The position numbers and the translations under genes were made by a program. Positions 38,959 through 47,117 of a stretch of 64,000 nucleotides of DNA are shown here, in pieces. Position 1 is the first letter of the stretch, and each line of letters begins with the position of its first letter. The notes beneath the pieces were generated by a model. That model saw only the letters and a program-made list of their open reading frames with translations, searched no databases and was not told the origin of the DNA. Source of the DNA: Dankookia rubra (GTDB taxonomy: Bacteria; Pseudomonadota; Alphaproteobacteria; Acetobacterales; Acetobacteraceae); contig NZ_SMSJ01000017.1 of NCBI RefSeq assembly GCF_004355005.1, positions 1 to 64,000 of the forward strand, given 5' to 3'.

Positions 38959-39986
38959 TCGGCGGCGCGCGCGGCGGCCGCGGCGGGCGGGTCCATCTCC
39001 ACCGCCTCGATCCGGGCACCTGCGGCGGTGATCTTCTGCGCCGTGGTCTCGATCTGCTGCACGTCCGCCTGCATGTCGGCGAAATGCCGCTTCAGGCTGG
39101 CGACCCGGCGGTCGAGCCGCTCGGTCTCCTCGGCCAGCTTCGCCACCTCCCGGCGCAATTGCTGGGCCTCGGCCCTGAGCCGCACGTCCCGCATCAGCGC
39201 CCGCATGGCGCCGAGCACCGCCCAGAGCGTGCCGGGGGAGACCAGGTAGACACCGCGCCGCCCGGCCTCGGCGACCAGCGTGCCGAACAGGGCGTGCAGG
39301 TCGGCATGCAGCGCCTCCGAGGGCAGGAAGATCAGCGCGCCCTCGGCGGTCTCGCCGGGGCAGATGTATTTCCGGGCGACGTCGTCGACATGCTTGCGGA
39401 TGTCGGCGGCCATGCGGCGTTCGGCGGCGGCGCGGGCCGCCTCGTCCGGAGCGCGGCGGAGCGCCTGCCAGGCCTCGAGCGGAAACTTGCTGTCGATGGC
39501 GATCGGGCCGGGCGGAAAGGGCAGCCGGATCAATGCATCGCAGCGGGTGCCGTTCGTCAGGCTGAACTGCCAGGCCCAGCCATCCGCCGGCAGCCTGTCG
39601 GCCAGCATGTCGCGCAATTGCACCTCGCCGAAAGCGCCGCGCGCCTGCTTGTTGCCGAGGATCGAGGCGAGGCTGTGCACCTGCCCGCCCAGCGCCTCGA
39701 TATTGGCCCGCGCCGCGTCGATGACGGCCAGGCGTTCATGGATGCGCCGGGCGCTGTCCTGGGTGCGGTCGGCGCTCTCGGCGAGCGCCCGGCCGAGCCG
39801 CTCGTTCTGCGCCGCGACCGCGGCATCGAGCCGGTCGGACAGCGCCTCCATCCGGTCGGCGAGGATCAGCACGCCCTCGCTGTCGCCGCCGCGCGGGCGG
39901 AGGGCGAGCAGGATGGCGCCTACCAGCAGCGCGCCGGCGAGGGCGGCGGCCAGCGGCACCAGCAGCGGCAGAAGCCAGTCAGGCAA
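38955..39986 (-). CDS. rmuC: DNA recombination protein RmuC
   Basis: The protein starts with a membrane segment (PDWLLPLLVPLAAALAGALL, first 30 residues), then a long coiled coil, and the RmuC domain with GNKQARGAFGEVQLRDML, IDSKFPLEAW, KYICPGETAEGALIFLPSEAL quoted by its core EGALIFLPSEA, and SPGTLWAVL. RmuC limits inversion at short repeats and has a nuclease-like fold. A TTG at 39986, with GGGGGAA upstream, puts the membrane segment at the N-terminus; an ATG at 40103 would add 39 residues. Confidence 0.85.
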   Translation of the reverse strand: MPDWLLPLLVPLAAALAGALLVGAILLALRPRGGDSEGVLILADRMEALSDRLDAAVAAQNERLGRALAESADRTQDSARRIHERLAVIDAARANIEALGGQVHSLASILGNKQARGAFGEVQLRDMLADRLPADGWAWQFSLTNGTRCDALIRLPFPPGPIAIDSKFPLEAWQALRRAPDEAARAAAERRMAADIRKHVDDVARKYICPGETAEGALIFLPSEALHADLHALFGTLVAEAGRRGVYLVSPGTLWAVLGAMRALMRDVRLRAEAQQLRREVAKLAEETERLDRRVASLKRHFADMQADVQQIETTAQKITAAGARIEAVEMDPPAAAAARAAE

Positions 39987-40114
39987 GGCGCCGTTCCCCC
40001 GAGTCGCGGCCCCTTCACTCTCGCATCGCGCGAGGGCCGCGGGCCAGCCTTGTAGCGCTGGACCGGGCCGAAGCGGGCATGGGAGGCTGCCCGGGCCAGC
40101 CAAGGGAGGGCGCC

Positions 40115-40507
40115 ATGAAGGAGATCATCGAGGTCCCGGTCATCTCGGAGACCATCCGCAGGACCGGCGTGCCGCTCTCGCCGGTGGTGCGGGCGAACGG
40201 CTTCGTCTTCGTCTCCGGGCTGCCGGGCATCGACCTGGCAACGGGCAGGATCGTCCAGGGCGGGATCGAGGCGCAGACCGAGGCCTCGCTCGCCGCGGTG
40301 AAGCACGCGCTGGAGGCGGCGGGGTCGTCGCTGGAGAAGGCGGTGAAGGTGACGATCTACGCCAGCAACAGCGCCTGGTTCGCCAAGATCAACGCGATCT
40401 ATGCCCGGTACTTCGGCGGTAAGGCGCCGCCGGCGCGGACCTTCGTCGCGGTCGGGTCCTGGCCGCTGGAATTCGACATCGAGATCGAGTGCATTGCGCT
40501 GGCCTGA
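40115..40507 (+). CDS. RidA family protein
   Basis: The 130-residue protein matches the YjgF/YER057c/UK114 family: LSPVVRANGFVFVSGLPGID, QTEASLAAVKHALEAAGSSLEKAVKVTIY quoted by its core HALEAAGSSLEKAV, and the Arg before PARTFVAVG. RidA members hydrolyse reactive enamine/imine intermediates from PLP enzymes, although this subgroup may differ. The ATG at 40115 has AGGGAGGGC upstream. A dispersed repeat copy follows the stop. Confidence 0.9.
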   Translation: MKEIIEVPVISETIRRTGVPLSPVVRANGFVFVSGLPGIDLATGRIVQGGIEAQTEASLAAVKHALEAAGSSLEKAVKVTIYASNSAWFAKINAIYARYFGGKAPPARTFVAVGSWPLEFDIEIECIALA

Positions 40508-40519
40508 GTGTTCGGCCGA

Positions 40520-40660
40520 AGGCCGGGGGAGACGGTATTCTCCCCCGGACCCCCTCATCCATTCCTGGAAGTCGGCACGCGCCACGCGGCGGCACCCGAC
40601 CCACAAAAAGGAAGGGAGGAGTTTGGGGAGGGAATGCTTTTCCCTTCCGATCCTCCTCGG
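40520..40660. repeat. Dispersed intergenic repeat, copy B
   Basis: This copy fills the gap between convergent ridA and the carbonic anhydrase gene. It opens with a perfect 8-bp hairpin GGGGGAGA/TCTCCCCC around CGGTAT (about 40526-40547) and closes with AGGGAA/TTCCCT near 40629-40645. It is the closest relative of copy A at 20108-20250, collinear over about 140 bases. Confidence 0.78.
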
Positions 40661-40664
40661 CGCC

Positions 40665-41273
40665 TCAGGCCGGCGCGAAGCTTCCATCCGCCTGCAGCAG
40701 CACCAGCCGCCCGGTCGCCACCCCGAAATGCGCGCCGCGCAGCGCCAGCCTCCCCGCCGCGACCGCCTCGGCGACGAAGGGAAAGGTCATCAGGTTGGCC
40801 AGCGAGATTCGCACCGCTTCGTGCTCGGCGGCTTCCTGCTGCGCCTCGGGGGTGTCGCAGCGCAGCGCGACCTCGCGCGCCCGGGCGGCGATGCTGATCC
40901 AGCCCGGGACGAAATCCCCGACCGCCGCCGGGGCGCCGCGCAGCACCGCCTGCACGCCGCCGCAGAGCGCATGGCCCATCACCACCAGGTTCCGGACCCC
41001 CAGTGCCTTCACGCCGAACTCCACCGCCGCGCTGGTGCCGTGAAAGGCGGCATCCGGCATGTAGGGCGGCACCAGGTTGGCGACGTTGCGGACGACGAAG
41101 AGCTCGCCTGGCCCGGCCGAGAAGATCATCTGCGGATCGACGCGGCTGTCGGAGCAGGCGATGACCATGGTCCGCGGGCTCTGGCCCTGGGCCGCCAGGG
41201 CCTCGAACCGCGCCTTCTCGCGCGGCCAGGTGTCGGTACGGAAACGGCGGTAGCCGTCGATCAGGCGTTCCAT
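40665..41273 (-). CDS. Beta-class carbonic anhydrase
   Basis: The 202-residue enzyme interconverts carbon dioxide and bicarbonate. The zinc ligands are Cys40, His101 and Cys104 ([10 protein letters not shown] and MGHALCGGV), with the Asp42-Arg44 dyad. The tail ([21 protein letters not shown]) is typical. The ATG at 41273 matches the family start [12 protein letters not shown]; the longer upstream frame overlaps nothing useful. It lies 55 bases downstream of purH on the same strand, and bicarbonate supply for purine synthesis is a possible but unproven link. Confidence 0.93.
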   Translation of the reverse strand: MERLIDGYRRFRTDTWPREKARFEALAAQGQSPRTMVIACSDSRVDPQMIFSAGPGELFVVRNVANLVPPYMPDAAFHGTSAAVEFGVKALGVRNLVVMGHALCGGVQAVLRGAPAAVGDFVPGWISIAARAREVALRCDTPEAQQEAAEHEAVRISLANLMTFPFVAEAVAAGRLALRGAHFGVATGRLVLLQADGSFAPA

Positions 41274-41328
41274 GCGGGGAGCCCTCCTGCCCGGCAGGCA
41301 TGCAAGCGCGACGCCACGGCGGCCCGGC

Positions 41329-42906
41329 TCAATGCCGGAAATGCCGCATGCCGGTAAAGACCATGGCAAGGCCGGCCGCATCGGCCGCGGCGATCACCTC
41401 GGCATCGCGGATCGACCCGCCGGGCTGGATCACCGCGGTGACGCCGGCGGCGGCCGCCGTCTCCAGCCCGTCGGCGAAGGGGAAGAAGGCGTCGGAGGCG
41501 ACGACGCTGCCGCGGGCCAGCGGCTCGGCCAGGCCGGCCGCCTTGGCCGCGGCCTCCGACTTCCAGGCGGCGATGCGGGAGGATTCGACGCGGTTCATCT
41601 GCCCCGCGCCGATGCCGACGGTGGCCAGCCCCTTGGCATAGATGATGGCGTTCGACTTGACGTGCTTGCAGACGCGGAAGGCGAAGAGCAGGTCCTCCAG
41701 CTCCTGCGCCGTCGGCGCGCGCTGCGTCACCACTTTCAGCCCCTCCGCCGTGACCCGGCCGGCATCGCGCGACTGCGCCAGGAAGCCGCCGGCGACCGAC
41801 TTGAAGGTCAGGCCCGGCGCCGCCGGGTCCGGCACGGCGCCGGTCAGCAGCAGGCGGAGGTTCTTCTTGCGGGCGAAGACCGCGCGGGCGCCCTCGTCCG
41901 CGTCGGGCGCCACCACCACCTCGGTGAAGATCGCGGCGATCCTCTCCGCCGCGGCGGCGTCAAGGGTCCGGTTGGCGGCGACGATGCCGCCGAAGGCCGA
42001 GACCGGGTCGCAGAGCAGCGCGCGGTCCCAGGCCGCGGCCAGGCTCTCGTCCACCGCGACGCCGCAGGGATTGGCGTGCTTGACGATGACGATGGCCGGC
42101 CGGTCGAATTCGGCCACGCATTCATAGGCCGCGTCGGTGTCGTTCAGGTTGTTGTAGGATAGCTCCTTGCCCTGCACCTGGGTCGCGGTGGCGATGCCGG
42201 CGCGGTTCGTGCCGTCCAGGTAGAAGCCGGCCTGCTGGTGCGGGTTCTCGCCGTAGCGCAGCGTCTGCTTCAGGATGCCGGCAAAGGCCAGGCGCGGCGG
42301 AAAGGCCTCGCCGAGCTGCTGCGCGAACCAGCCGCCGATGGCGGCGTCGTAGGCCGCGGTGCGGGCATAGGCCGCGGCGGCCAGCGCCTTCCGCGTCGCC
42401 AGCGTGGTGCCGCCCTCGGCGGCGATCTCCGCCTGCACCAGGGCGAATTGCGCGGGTTCGGTCAGCACCGCCACATGGGCGTGGTTCTTGGCGGCGCTGC
42501 GGATCATCGCCGGGCCGCCGATGTCGATGTTCTCGATGCAGTCGTCAAAGGCGGCGCCCTGCGCCACCGTTGCCTCGAAGGGATAAAGGTTGACCGCCAC
42601 AAGGTCGATCGGGGCGATGCCGTGCTCGGCCATCTGCGCCCGGTGGTCGGCCAGGTCGCGCCGGCCCAGCAGCCCGCCATGCACCTGCGGCACCAGGGTC
42701 TTCACCCGCCCGTCGAGGATCTCCGGGAAGCCGGTGTGCTCGGAGACATCCTTCACCGCGATGCCGGCCTCGCGCAGCGTCTTCGCGGTGCCGCCGGTCG
42801 AAAGGATCTCCGCGCCCTGCCCCGCCAGGAAGCGGGCGAATTCCACCAGGCCGGTCTTGTCGGAGACGGAGAGCAGGGCGCGGCGGACAGGGACGGGATC
42901 AGACAT
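41329..42906 (-). CDS. purH: Bifunctional AICAR transformylase / IMP cyclohydrolase
   Basis: The 525-residue enzyme carries out the last two steps of IMP synthesis. The N-terminal IMP cyclohydrolase domain has [24 protein letters not shown] and [15 protein letters not shown]; the C-terminal transformylase has [10 protein letters not shown] with its Lys-His pair, [11 protein letters not shown], and [12 protein letters not shown]. The ATG at 42906 gives the usual start. In related bacteria purH is often near rpe and a heparinase-like gene; here about 4.2 kb separates them. Confidence 0.97.
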   Translation of the reverse strand: MSDPVPVRRALLSVSDKTGLVEFARFLAGQGAEILSTGGTAKTLREAGIAVKDVSEHTGFPEILDGRVKTLVPQVHGGLLGRRDLADHRAQMAEHGIAPIDLVAVNLYPFEATVAQGAAFDDCIENIDIGGPAMIRSAAKNHAHVAVLTEPAQFALVQAEIAAEGGTTLATRKALAAAAYARTAAYDAAIGGWFAQQLGEAFPPRLAFAGILKQTLRYGENPHQQAGFYLDGTNRAGIATATQVQGKELSYNNLNDTDAAYECVAEFDRPAIVIVKHANPCGVAVDESLAAAWDRALLCDPVSAFGGIVAANRTLDAAAAERIAAIFTEVVVAPDADEGARAVFARKKNLRLLLTGAVPDPAAPGLTFKSVAGGFLAQSRDAGRVTAEGLKVVTQRAPTAQELEDLLFAFRVCKHVKSNAIIYAKGLATVGIGAGQMNRVESSRIAAWKSEAAAKAAGLAEPLARGSVVASDAFFPFADGLETAAAAGVTAVIQPGGSIRDAEVIAAADAAGLAMVFTGMRHFRH

Positions 42907-42977
42907 GGGGGAAGACTCCGGATTGGGGCGCGGCATACCCCCCGCCCGACCCTGGGGGCAACCTCCGCCTGGCCGCG

Positions 42978-43961
42978 TCAGGGGGTGGGGGCATCCTCCG
43001 GCAGCAGGCCCTCCGCCTTCAGCGCCTGCCAGAAGTCGGCCGGGATCGGCGCCCGCATCAGTTCGGCATTCTGCCGCACCCGTGCCGCGCCCTTGGCGCC
43101 GGGAATGACCGAGGCCACCACCGGGTGCGCGGCGCAGAATTGCAGCGCCGCGGCGCGGATATCGACCCCGTGCCGGCCGCAGACCGCCGCCACCCGGTCG
43201 CGCGCCATGACCTCGGCCGGCGCCGCCACGGCGTAGTTGAAGGTCTTGCCACCGGCGAGCAGGCCGGAATTGAAGGGCCCGCCCACCACCACATGCACGC
43301 CCCGCGCGGCGCAGGCCGGGAACAGCGCCTCCAGCGCCGCATGGTCGATCAGGCTGTAGCGGCCGGCCAGCAGGAAGACGTCCGGGTCGGCCCGGTCCAG
43401 CGCCCGCAGGCAGGGCTCGGTGAGGTTGACGCCGAGGCCCCAGGCCTTGATCACCCCCTCCTCCCGCAGCCGGGTCAGCGCCTGCGCGGCGCCGTCCATC
43501 GCCTGGTCGAACAGGCCTTCCCAGGCCGGGCCGTGGGTGTCCTCGGCGATGTCATGGATATAGGCGATGTCGATGTGCGAAAGGCCGAGCCGCTGCAGGC
43601 TGTCCTCGATCGAGCGCCGGGTGCCGTCGGCGGAGTAGTCGTAGACCGGGCGGAAGGGCAGCGCGTCGACGAAGACCTGCACCGTGCGCGGGGCATTCCG
43701 GTCGGGGACCTGCAGCCGGCCGACCTTGGTCGAGAGCACGAACTCGTCGCGCGGCCGCCGGCGCAGCGCATGGCCGAAGCGGTGCTCCGACAGGCCGGCG
43801 CCGTAATGCGGCGCGGTGTCGTAGTAGCGGATGCCGCTGTCCCAGGCGGCCTGCAGGGCGGCCTCCGCGGTCGGCTCGTCGATCGCGGTGAACATGTTGC
43901 CGAGCGGCGCGCCGCCGAAGCCGAGCGGGCCCGGCGGGGCGAAATGGGCGGTGTCGGGCAT
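42978..43961 (-). CDS. Aldo/keto reductase, D-threo-aldose 1-dehydrogenase-like
   Basis: The 327-residue protein has the AKR barrel signatures: the catalytic set in [17 protein letters not shown] (Asp, Tyr), the Lys in LSTKVGR, the His in AYIHDIAED, and the NADPH-binding [15 protein letters not shown] near the end. The [11 protein letters not shown] start and [17 protein letters not shown] segment resemble L-fucose/D-threo-aldose dehydrogenases and pyridoxal dehydrogenase relatives. The ATG at 43961 is supported by the family start. It is the first gene of the accessory stretch beyond purH. Confidence 0.88.
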   Translation of the reverse strand: MPDTAHFAPPGPLGFGGAPLGNMFTAIDEPTAEAALQAAWDSGIRYYDTAPHYGAGLSEHRFGHALRRRPRDEFVLSTKVGRLQVPDRNAPRTVQVFVDALPFRPVYDYSADGTRRSIEDSLQRLGLSHIDIAYIHDIAEDTHGPAWEGLFDQAMDGAAQALTRLREEGVIKAWGLGVNLTEPCLRALDRADPDVFLLAGRYSLIDHAALEALFPACAARGVHVVVGGPFNSGLLAGGKTFNYAVAAPAEVMARDRVAAVCGRHGVDIRAAALQFCAAHPVVASVIPGAKGAARVRQNAELMRAPIPADFWQALKAEGLLPEDAPTP

Positions 43962-44011
43962 CGGGACAGCCTCGGTGGTTGGCGCCGCAACGCCGGGCGG
44001 CCGGCGGCGGT

Positions 44012-44541
44012 TCAGAAGGCGGTCCGCAGCCGCAGCCCGAGCACCGCGACCGGGCCGCGATCGGCGTTGTAGGCCGGGTTGCCGAAGACCTGCAGGTCGG
44101 CCGTCACATCGGTCCCCGGCGCCGCACGCCAGCGGTAATAGGCCTCCGCCGCCAGCTCGGCCCGGTAGCGCAGCCGCCCGTCGCCGGTGATGAAGCCGAT
44201 GCCGCCGGCCTCGAGAAAGCGGCGATGGCTTGGCGACAGGCCGCCGATATTGCCGGCCAGCCGGAGACCTGCGGGTCGATGATCGCCTCCGCCCCCTCCC
44301 AGAGCCGGCGGCCGAGGATGACGTCGAGCGAAAGGGTGTTCCGCCCCTGGTCGCCGGCGCCGAGGCTGTTGTCGCCGCGATAGGGTGCCCGGAAGGCCGG
44401 GTGGAATTGCTGCACGAAGGTGGACTGGCCGCGCACCATCCAGCCTGCCGCCTCGAGCGCCTGCTGCCGCGCCGCGACGCCGGGGAGGATCGCCTCCGCC
44501 GCCGCTCCCGGCGGCGGGCCGGGCGGTGGCGCCACGCCTCG
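44012..44541 (-). pseudogene. Remnant of an OprB-family carbohydrate porin
   Basis: Two pieces of one family are joined out of frame. From 44540 down to about 44270 an N-terminal part reads QSTFVQQFHPAF, APYRGDNSLG and RRLWEGAEAIIDPQ. From about 44265 to the stop at 44012 another frame reads LAGNIGGLSPSHRRFLEAGG, GFITGDGRL and NPAYNADRGPVAVLGLRL, the typical C-terminal strands. The middle, normally 200 or more residues, is missing, and the signal peptide is cut off at the poly-C tract. OprB porins let sugars through the outer membrane. This copy cannot make a functional porin as read. Confidence 0.8.
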
Positions 44542-44553
44542 CCCCCCCCCCCC
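44542..44553. repeat. Run of twelve C residues at a gene-truncation junction
   Basis: A homopolymer of 12 C sits exactly where the porin remnant (minus strand) loses its 5' end and the glycosyltransferase fragment (plus strand) loses its 5' end. No other run this long was seen in the window. It may mark an assembly join, a sequencing artefact or a slippage-prone site. Confidence 0.85.
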
Positions 44554-44556
44554 GCC

Positions 44557-44931
44557 ATGCTGCGCAACGGCCGGGTGCTGTTCGACCCCGAGCCCGCCCT
44601 GCTCTACCGCCAGCACGGCGGCAGCACGATCGGCGCCGACCCGCCGCTGCCGGACCGGCTGCGTCGCGCGCTCCGCCGCGGGCCGCGCGGGTTCACCGCG
44701 ATGGTCGCGGCGCATCTCGATTGCCTGGCGGCGGTCGAGCCGCGGCTGACGGCGGAGGCGCGGCGGGTGCTCGCCCTGCTGCGCGGCATGCGGGGGCGCG
44801 GCCCGCTCGGCCGGATGCTGCTCGCCCGCCAGGCCGGGCTCCACCGGCAGAGCCGGGCGCAGGACCTGGCCATGGCGCTCTGGCTCGCCCTCGCCCCGCT
44901 GTCGCCCGGCGGGACCGGGGGCGCGCCATGA
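44557..44931 (+). pseudogene. 3' fragment of a family 2 glycosyltransferase
   Basis: The 124 codons from an ATG at 44557 read as the end of a GT2 protein: GRVLFDPEPALLYRQHGGST is a typical closing segment of the catalytic domain, followed by a helical tail (RMLLARQAGLHRQSRAQDLAMALWLAL, quoted by its core GLHRQSRAQDLAMALWL). The nucleotide-sugar-binding half is absent; upstream is the poly-C tract and the opposite-strand porin remnant. The stop overlaps the next glycosyltransferase ATG (ATGA), so the genes were once coupled. Confidence 0.7.
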
Positions 44932-45790
44932 CCCCGCCCGCCCAGGCCGAGTTCCTGGCCGCATCGCCGCCCACCCGCACGGCCGCCGCGCTGACCTCCG
45001 TGGTCATCGTCAGCTTCCACACCGGCCCCTCGCTGCCCGCCGCGATCGGCTCCGTCCTGGCACAGGACCGGCCGGTGGAGCTGCTGCTGATCGACAACGG
45101 CAACCCGCCCGGGACGCTCTCGCTGCTCGCCGCCTGGGCGGCGCGGGGGGACACCCTGCTGCTGCTGAACCCGGACGGGGCGCTGCCGCCGGACGCGGTC
45201 CCGGCCCTGCTGCGGCACGCCGCGGGGCTGCCGCCGCGCTGGATGATCGGCCCGCGCATCCTGGACGGCGAGGGCCAGGACCAGGCCGGCAGCCGGCGCC
45301 GGCTGCTGACCCCGGTCTCCGCGCTGGTCGAGGGGCTGCGGCTGCACCGGCTCCTCCCCGGGCTGCGGCTGAACCTGCACCGAACCCGCTGCCGGCGGGG
45401 ATCGGCCCGGTCCCCGCCATCAGCGGCGCCTGCATGTTCCTGCGGCGGGAGGAATACTGGCGCGCCGGCGGCTTCGACGAGGGCTATTTCCTGCACGTCG
45501 AGGATCTCGACTTCCGCCTGCGCTTCCGGCGCGGCGGCGGGGAGATCCTGTTCGACCCGAAGGAGGTGGTGCGGCATCTCGGCGGCACCAGCGGGTCGTC
45601 GAGGTCGGTGGTGGAACGGCACAAAGCGCGCGGCTTCCGGCGCTACTTCCGGCAGAACTTTCCCGGCATGCCGCGGGCGCTGCGCCTGGTGCTCGACGGC
45701 GGCATCACCGCGCAGCTCGGGCTGGGGATGTTGCGCGGTTGGCTGCCTTCCCCGAAATCACGAGTATGTGACAATACTGCTCGCATCTGA
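44928..45790 (+). pseudogene. Family 2 glycosyltransferase with a single-base frameshift
   Basis: The N-terminal half (TSVVIVSFHTGPSLPAAIGS, LLLIDNGNPPGTL, LLLLNPDGALPPDAV) follows the rhamnosyltransferase-like GT2 pattern. At about 45380 the frame is lost; one base to the side it continues as NPLPAGIGPVPAISGACMFLRR, FDEGYFLHVEDLDFRLRF to the stop at 45790. Adding one base (CACCGGAAC in place of CACCGAAC) restores a 288-residue protein. The defect may be a real mutation or a sequencing error; the close fit of both halves and the intact start argue that any mutation is recent. Confidence 0.8.
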
Positions 45791-45837
45791 ACGAGTGGTG
45801 AAGCGAAACGGCAAGGGTCGCACCCTATCCAGGGTGG

Positions 45838-46959
45838 GTGAAGGTCGCCCAGGTCATCAACGTCGATTTCGCCCTGCGCCACTTCCTGCTGCCGCTGATG
45901 CGCGGCGCGCGGGAGCGTGGGCATGAGGTCGTGGGGCTCTGCGCCGAGGGCCCGCTGCTCGACCTGCCGCGCGCCGAGGGCTTCCGCATCATCCCGGTGC
46001 CGATGGCGCGGTCGCTCAACCCGGTCGCGCAGTACCGCGCCTTCCGCGCCCTGCTCCGCATCTTCCGCGCCGAAGACTTCGACCTGGTGCAGGGCCACAT
46101 GCCGATCAGCGGCGTGCTGGCGCGGCTGGCGGCCCGGGTGGCGCGCCAGCGCGGCCGGCCGCGCATCGCCTATACCTGCCACGGCTTCCTGTTCAACCAG
46201 CCGGGTCCCTGGTGGCGCCGCGCGCTGTCCTTCGGCCTGGAATTCGGCGCCGGGCGGATCACCGACACCTACCTGACCGTCAGCGCGGAGGAAGCCGGGG
46301 ATGCCCGGCGCCTCGGCATCCATCCCCGGCCGGTGGCGGTCGGCAATGGCCGCGACCCCGCGATCTTCCACCCCGACCCGGCCGCCCGCGCGGCGGTGCG
46401 GGCCGAGCTCGGCGCCCGCCAGGGCGACTGCGTCATCATCGCCGTCTCCCGCCTGGTGCGGCACAAGGGCTATCCGGAATTGCTGGCGGCGGTGCGGGCG
46501 CTGCCGCCGCCTTGCGTGCTCTGGGTCGTCGGCGACCGGCTGCCGAGCGACCACGGCGAGGACATGGAGCCGCTGTTTGCCGCCGCGGCCGCCGCGCTCG
46601 GTCCCCGGTTGCGCCGCCTCGGCTACCGCACCGACGTGCCGCGGCTGCTGGCGGCGGCGGATGTCTTCGCCCTGCCCTCGCATTTCGAGGGCCTGCCGAT
46701 GTCGGTGATCGAGGCCATGCTCTGCGGCCTGCCGGTGGTGGCGACCGATATCCGCGGCCCGCGCGAGATGGTGCTGGACGGCGAGACCGGCCTGCTGGTG
46801 CCGCCCGCGACGGTGGACCCGCTGGCCGCGGCACTGCAGGACCTGGCCGGCGACCCGGGCCGCCGCGCCCGGATGGGCGAAGCCGGCCGGCAGCGGGCGC
46901 TGGAGCACTACACCGAGCAGAAGGTGGTGGGCCGGACGCTGGACCTGCTGGGCTTGTAG
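45838..46959 (+). CDS. Family 4 glycosyltransferase
   Basis: The 373-residue protein, started at a GTG, is a GT-B fold retaining glycosyltransferase: FALRHFLLPLMRGARERGHEV at the N-terminus (quoted by its core PLMRGARERGHEV), DLVQGHMPISGVLA, AYTCHGFLF, then VSRLVRHKGYPELLAAV and the catalytic-region Glu motif HFEGLPMSVIEAMLCGLPVV, plus GETGLLVPP. It probably adds a sugar to a surface glycan. It is the only intact glycosyltransferase here and follows the two damaged ones, 47 bases away. Confidence 0.9.
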   Translation: MKVAQVINVDFALRHFLLPLMRGARERGHEVVGLCAEGPLLDLPRAEGFRIIPVPMARSLNPVAQYRAFRALLRIFRAEDFDLVQGHMPISGVLARLAARVARQRGRPRIAYTCHGFLFNQPGPWWRRALSFGLEFGAGRITDTYLTVSAEEAGDARRLGIHPRPVAVGNGRDPAIFHPDPAARAAVRAELGARQGDCVIIAVSRLVRHKGYPELLAAVRALPPPCVLWVVGDRLPSDHGEDMEPLFAAAAAALGPRLRRLGYRTDVPRLLAAADVFALPSHFEGLPMSVIEAMLCGLPVVATDIRGPREMVLDGETGLLVPPATVDPLAAALQDLAGDPGRRARMGEAGRQRALEHYTEQKVVGRTLDLLGL

Positions 46960-46984
46960 CGAGGCGAAGCGGCCGGGCCGGCAC

Positions 46985-47117
46985 CGCTCCGGCCATCGGA
47001 CCCGGGAAGCCGATCCGCTTCAGCCCCGTGCGCCTGGCGGCGCTCCGGTCATCGGACCCGAAAGGCCGATCCGCTTCAGCCCTGCGCGCCTGGCGGCGCT
47101 CCGGCCATCGGATCGGA
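46985..47117. repeat. Tandem repeat with 56-bp period, about 2.3 copies
   Basis: CGCTCCGGYCATCGGACCCG starts at 46985 and 47041, and a shorter third copy (CGCTCCGGCCATCGGAT) starts at 47097, giving an exact 56-base spacing. Each full unit also has GCCGATCCGCTTCAGCCC. Within a unit ATCGG and CCGAT can pair. The array fills the gap between the convergent glycosyltransferase and heparinase-like genes and abuts the latter's stop. Confidence 0.85.
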
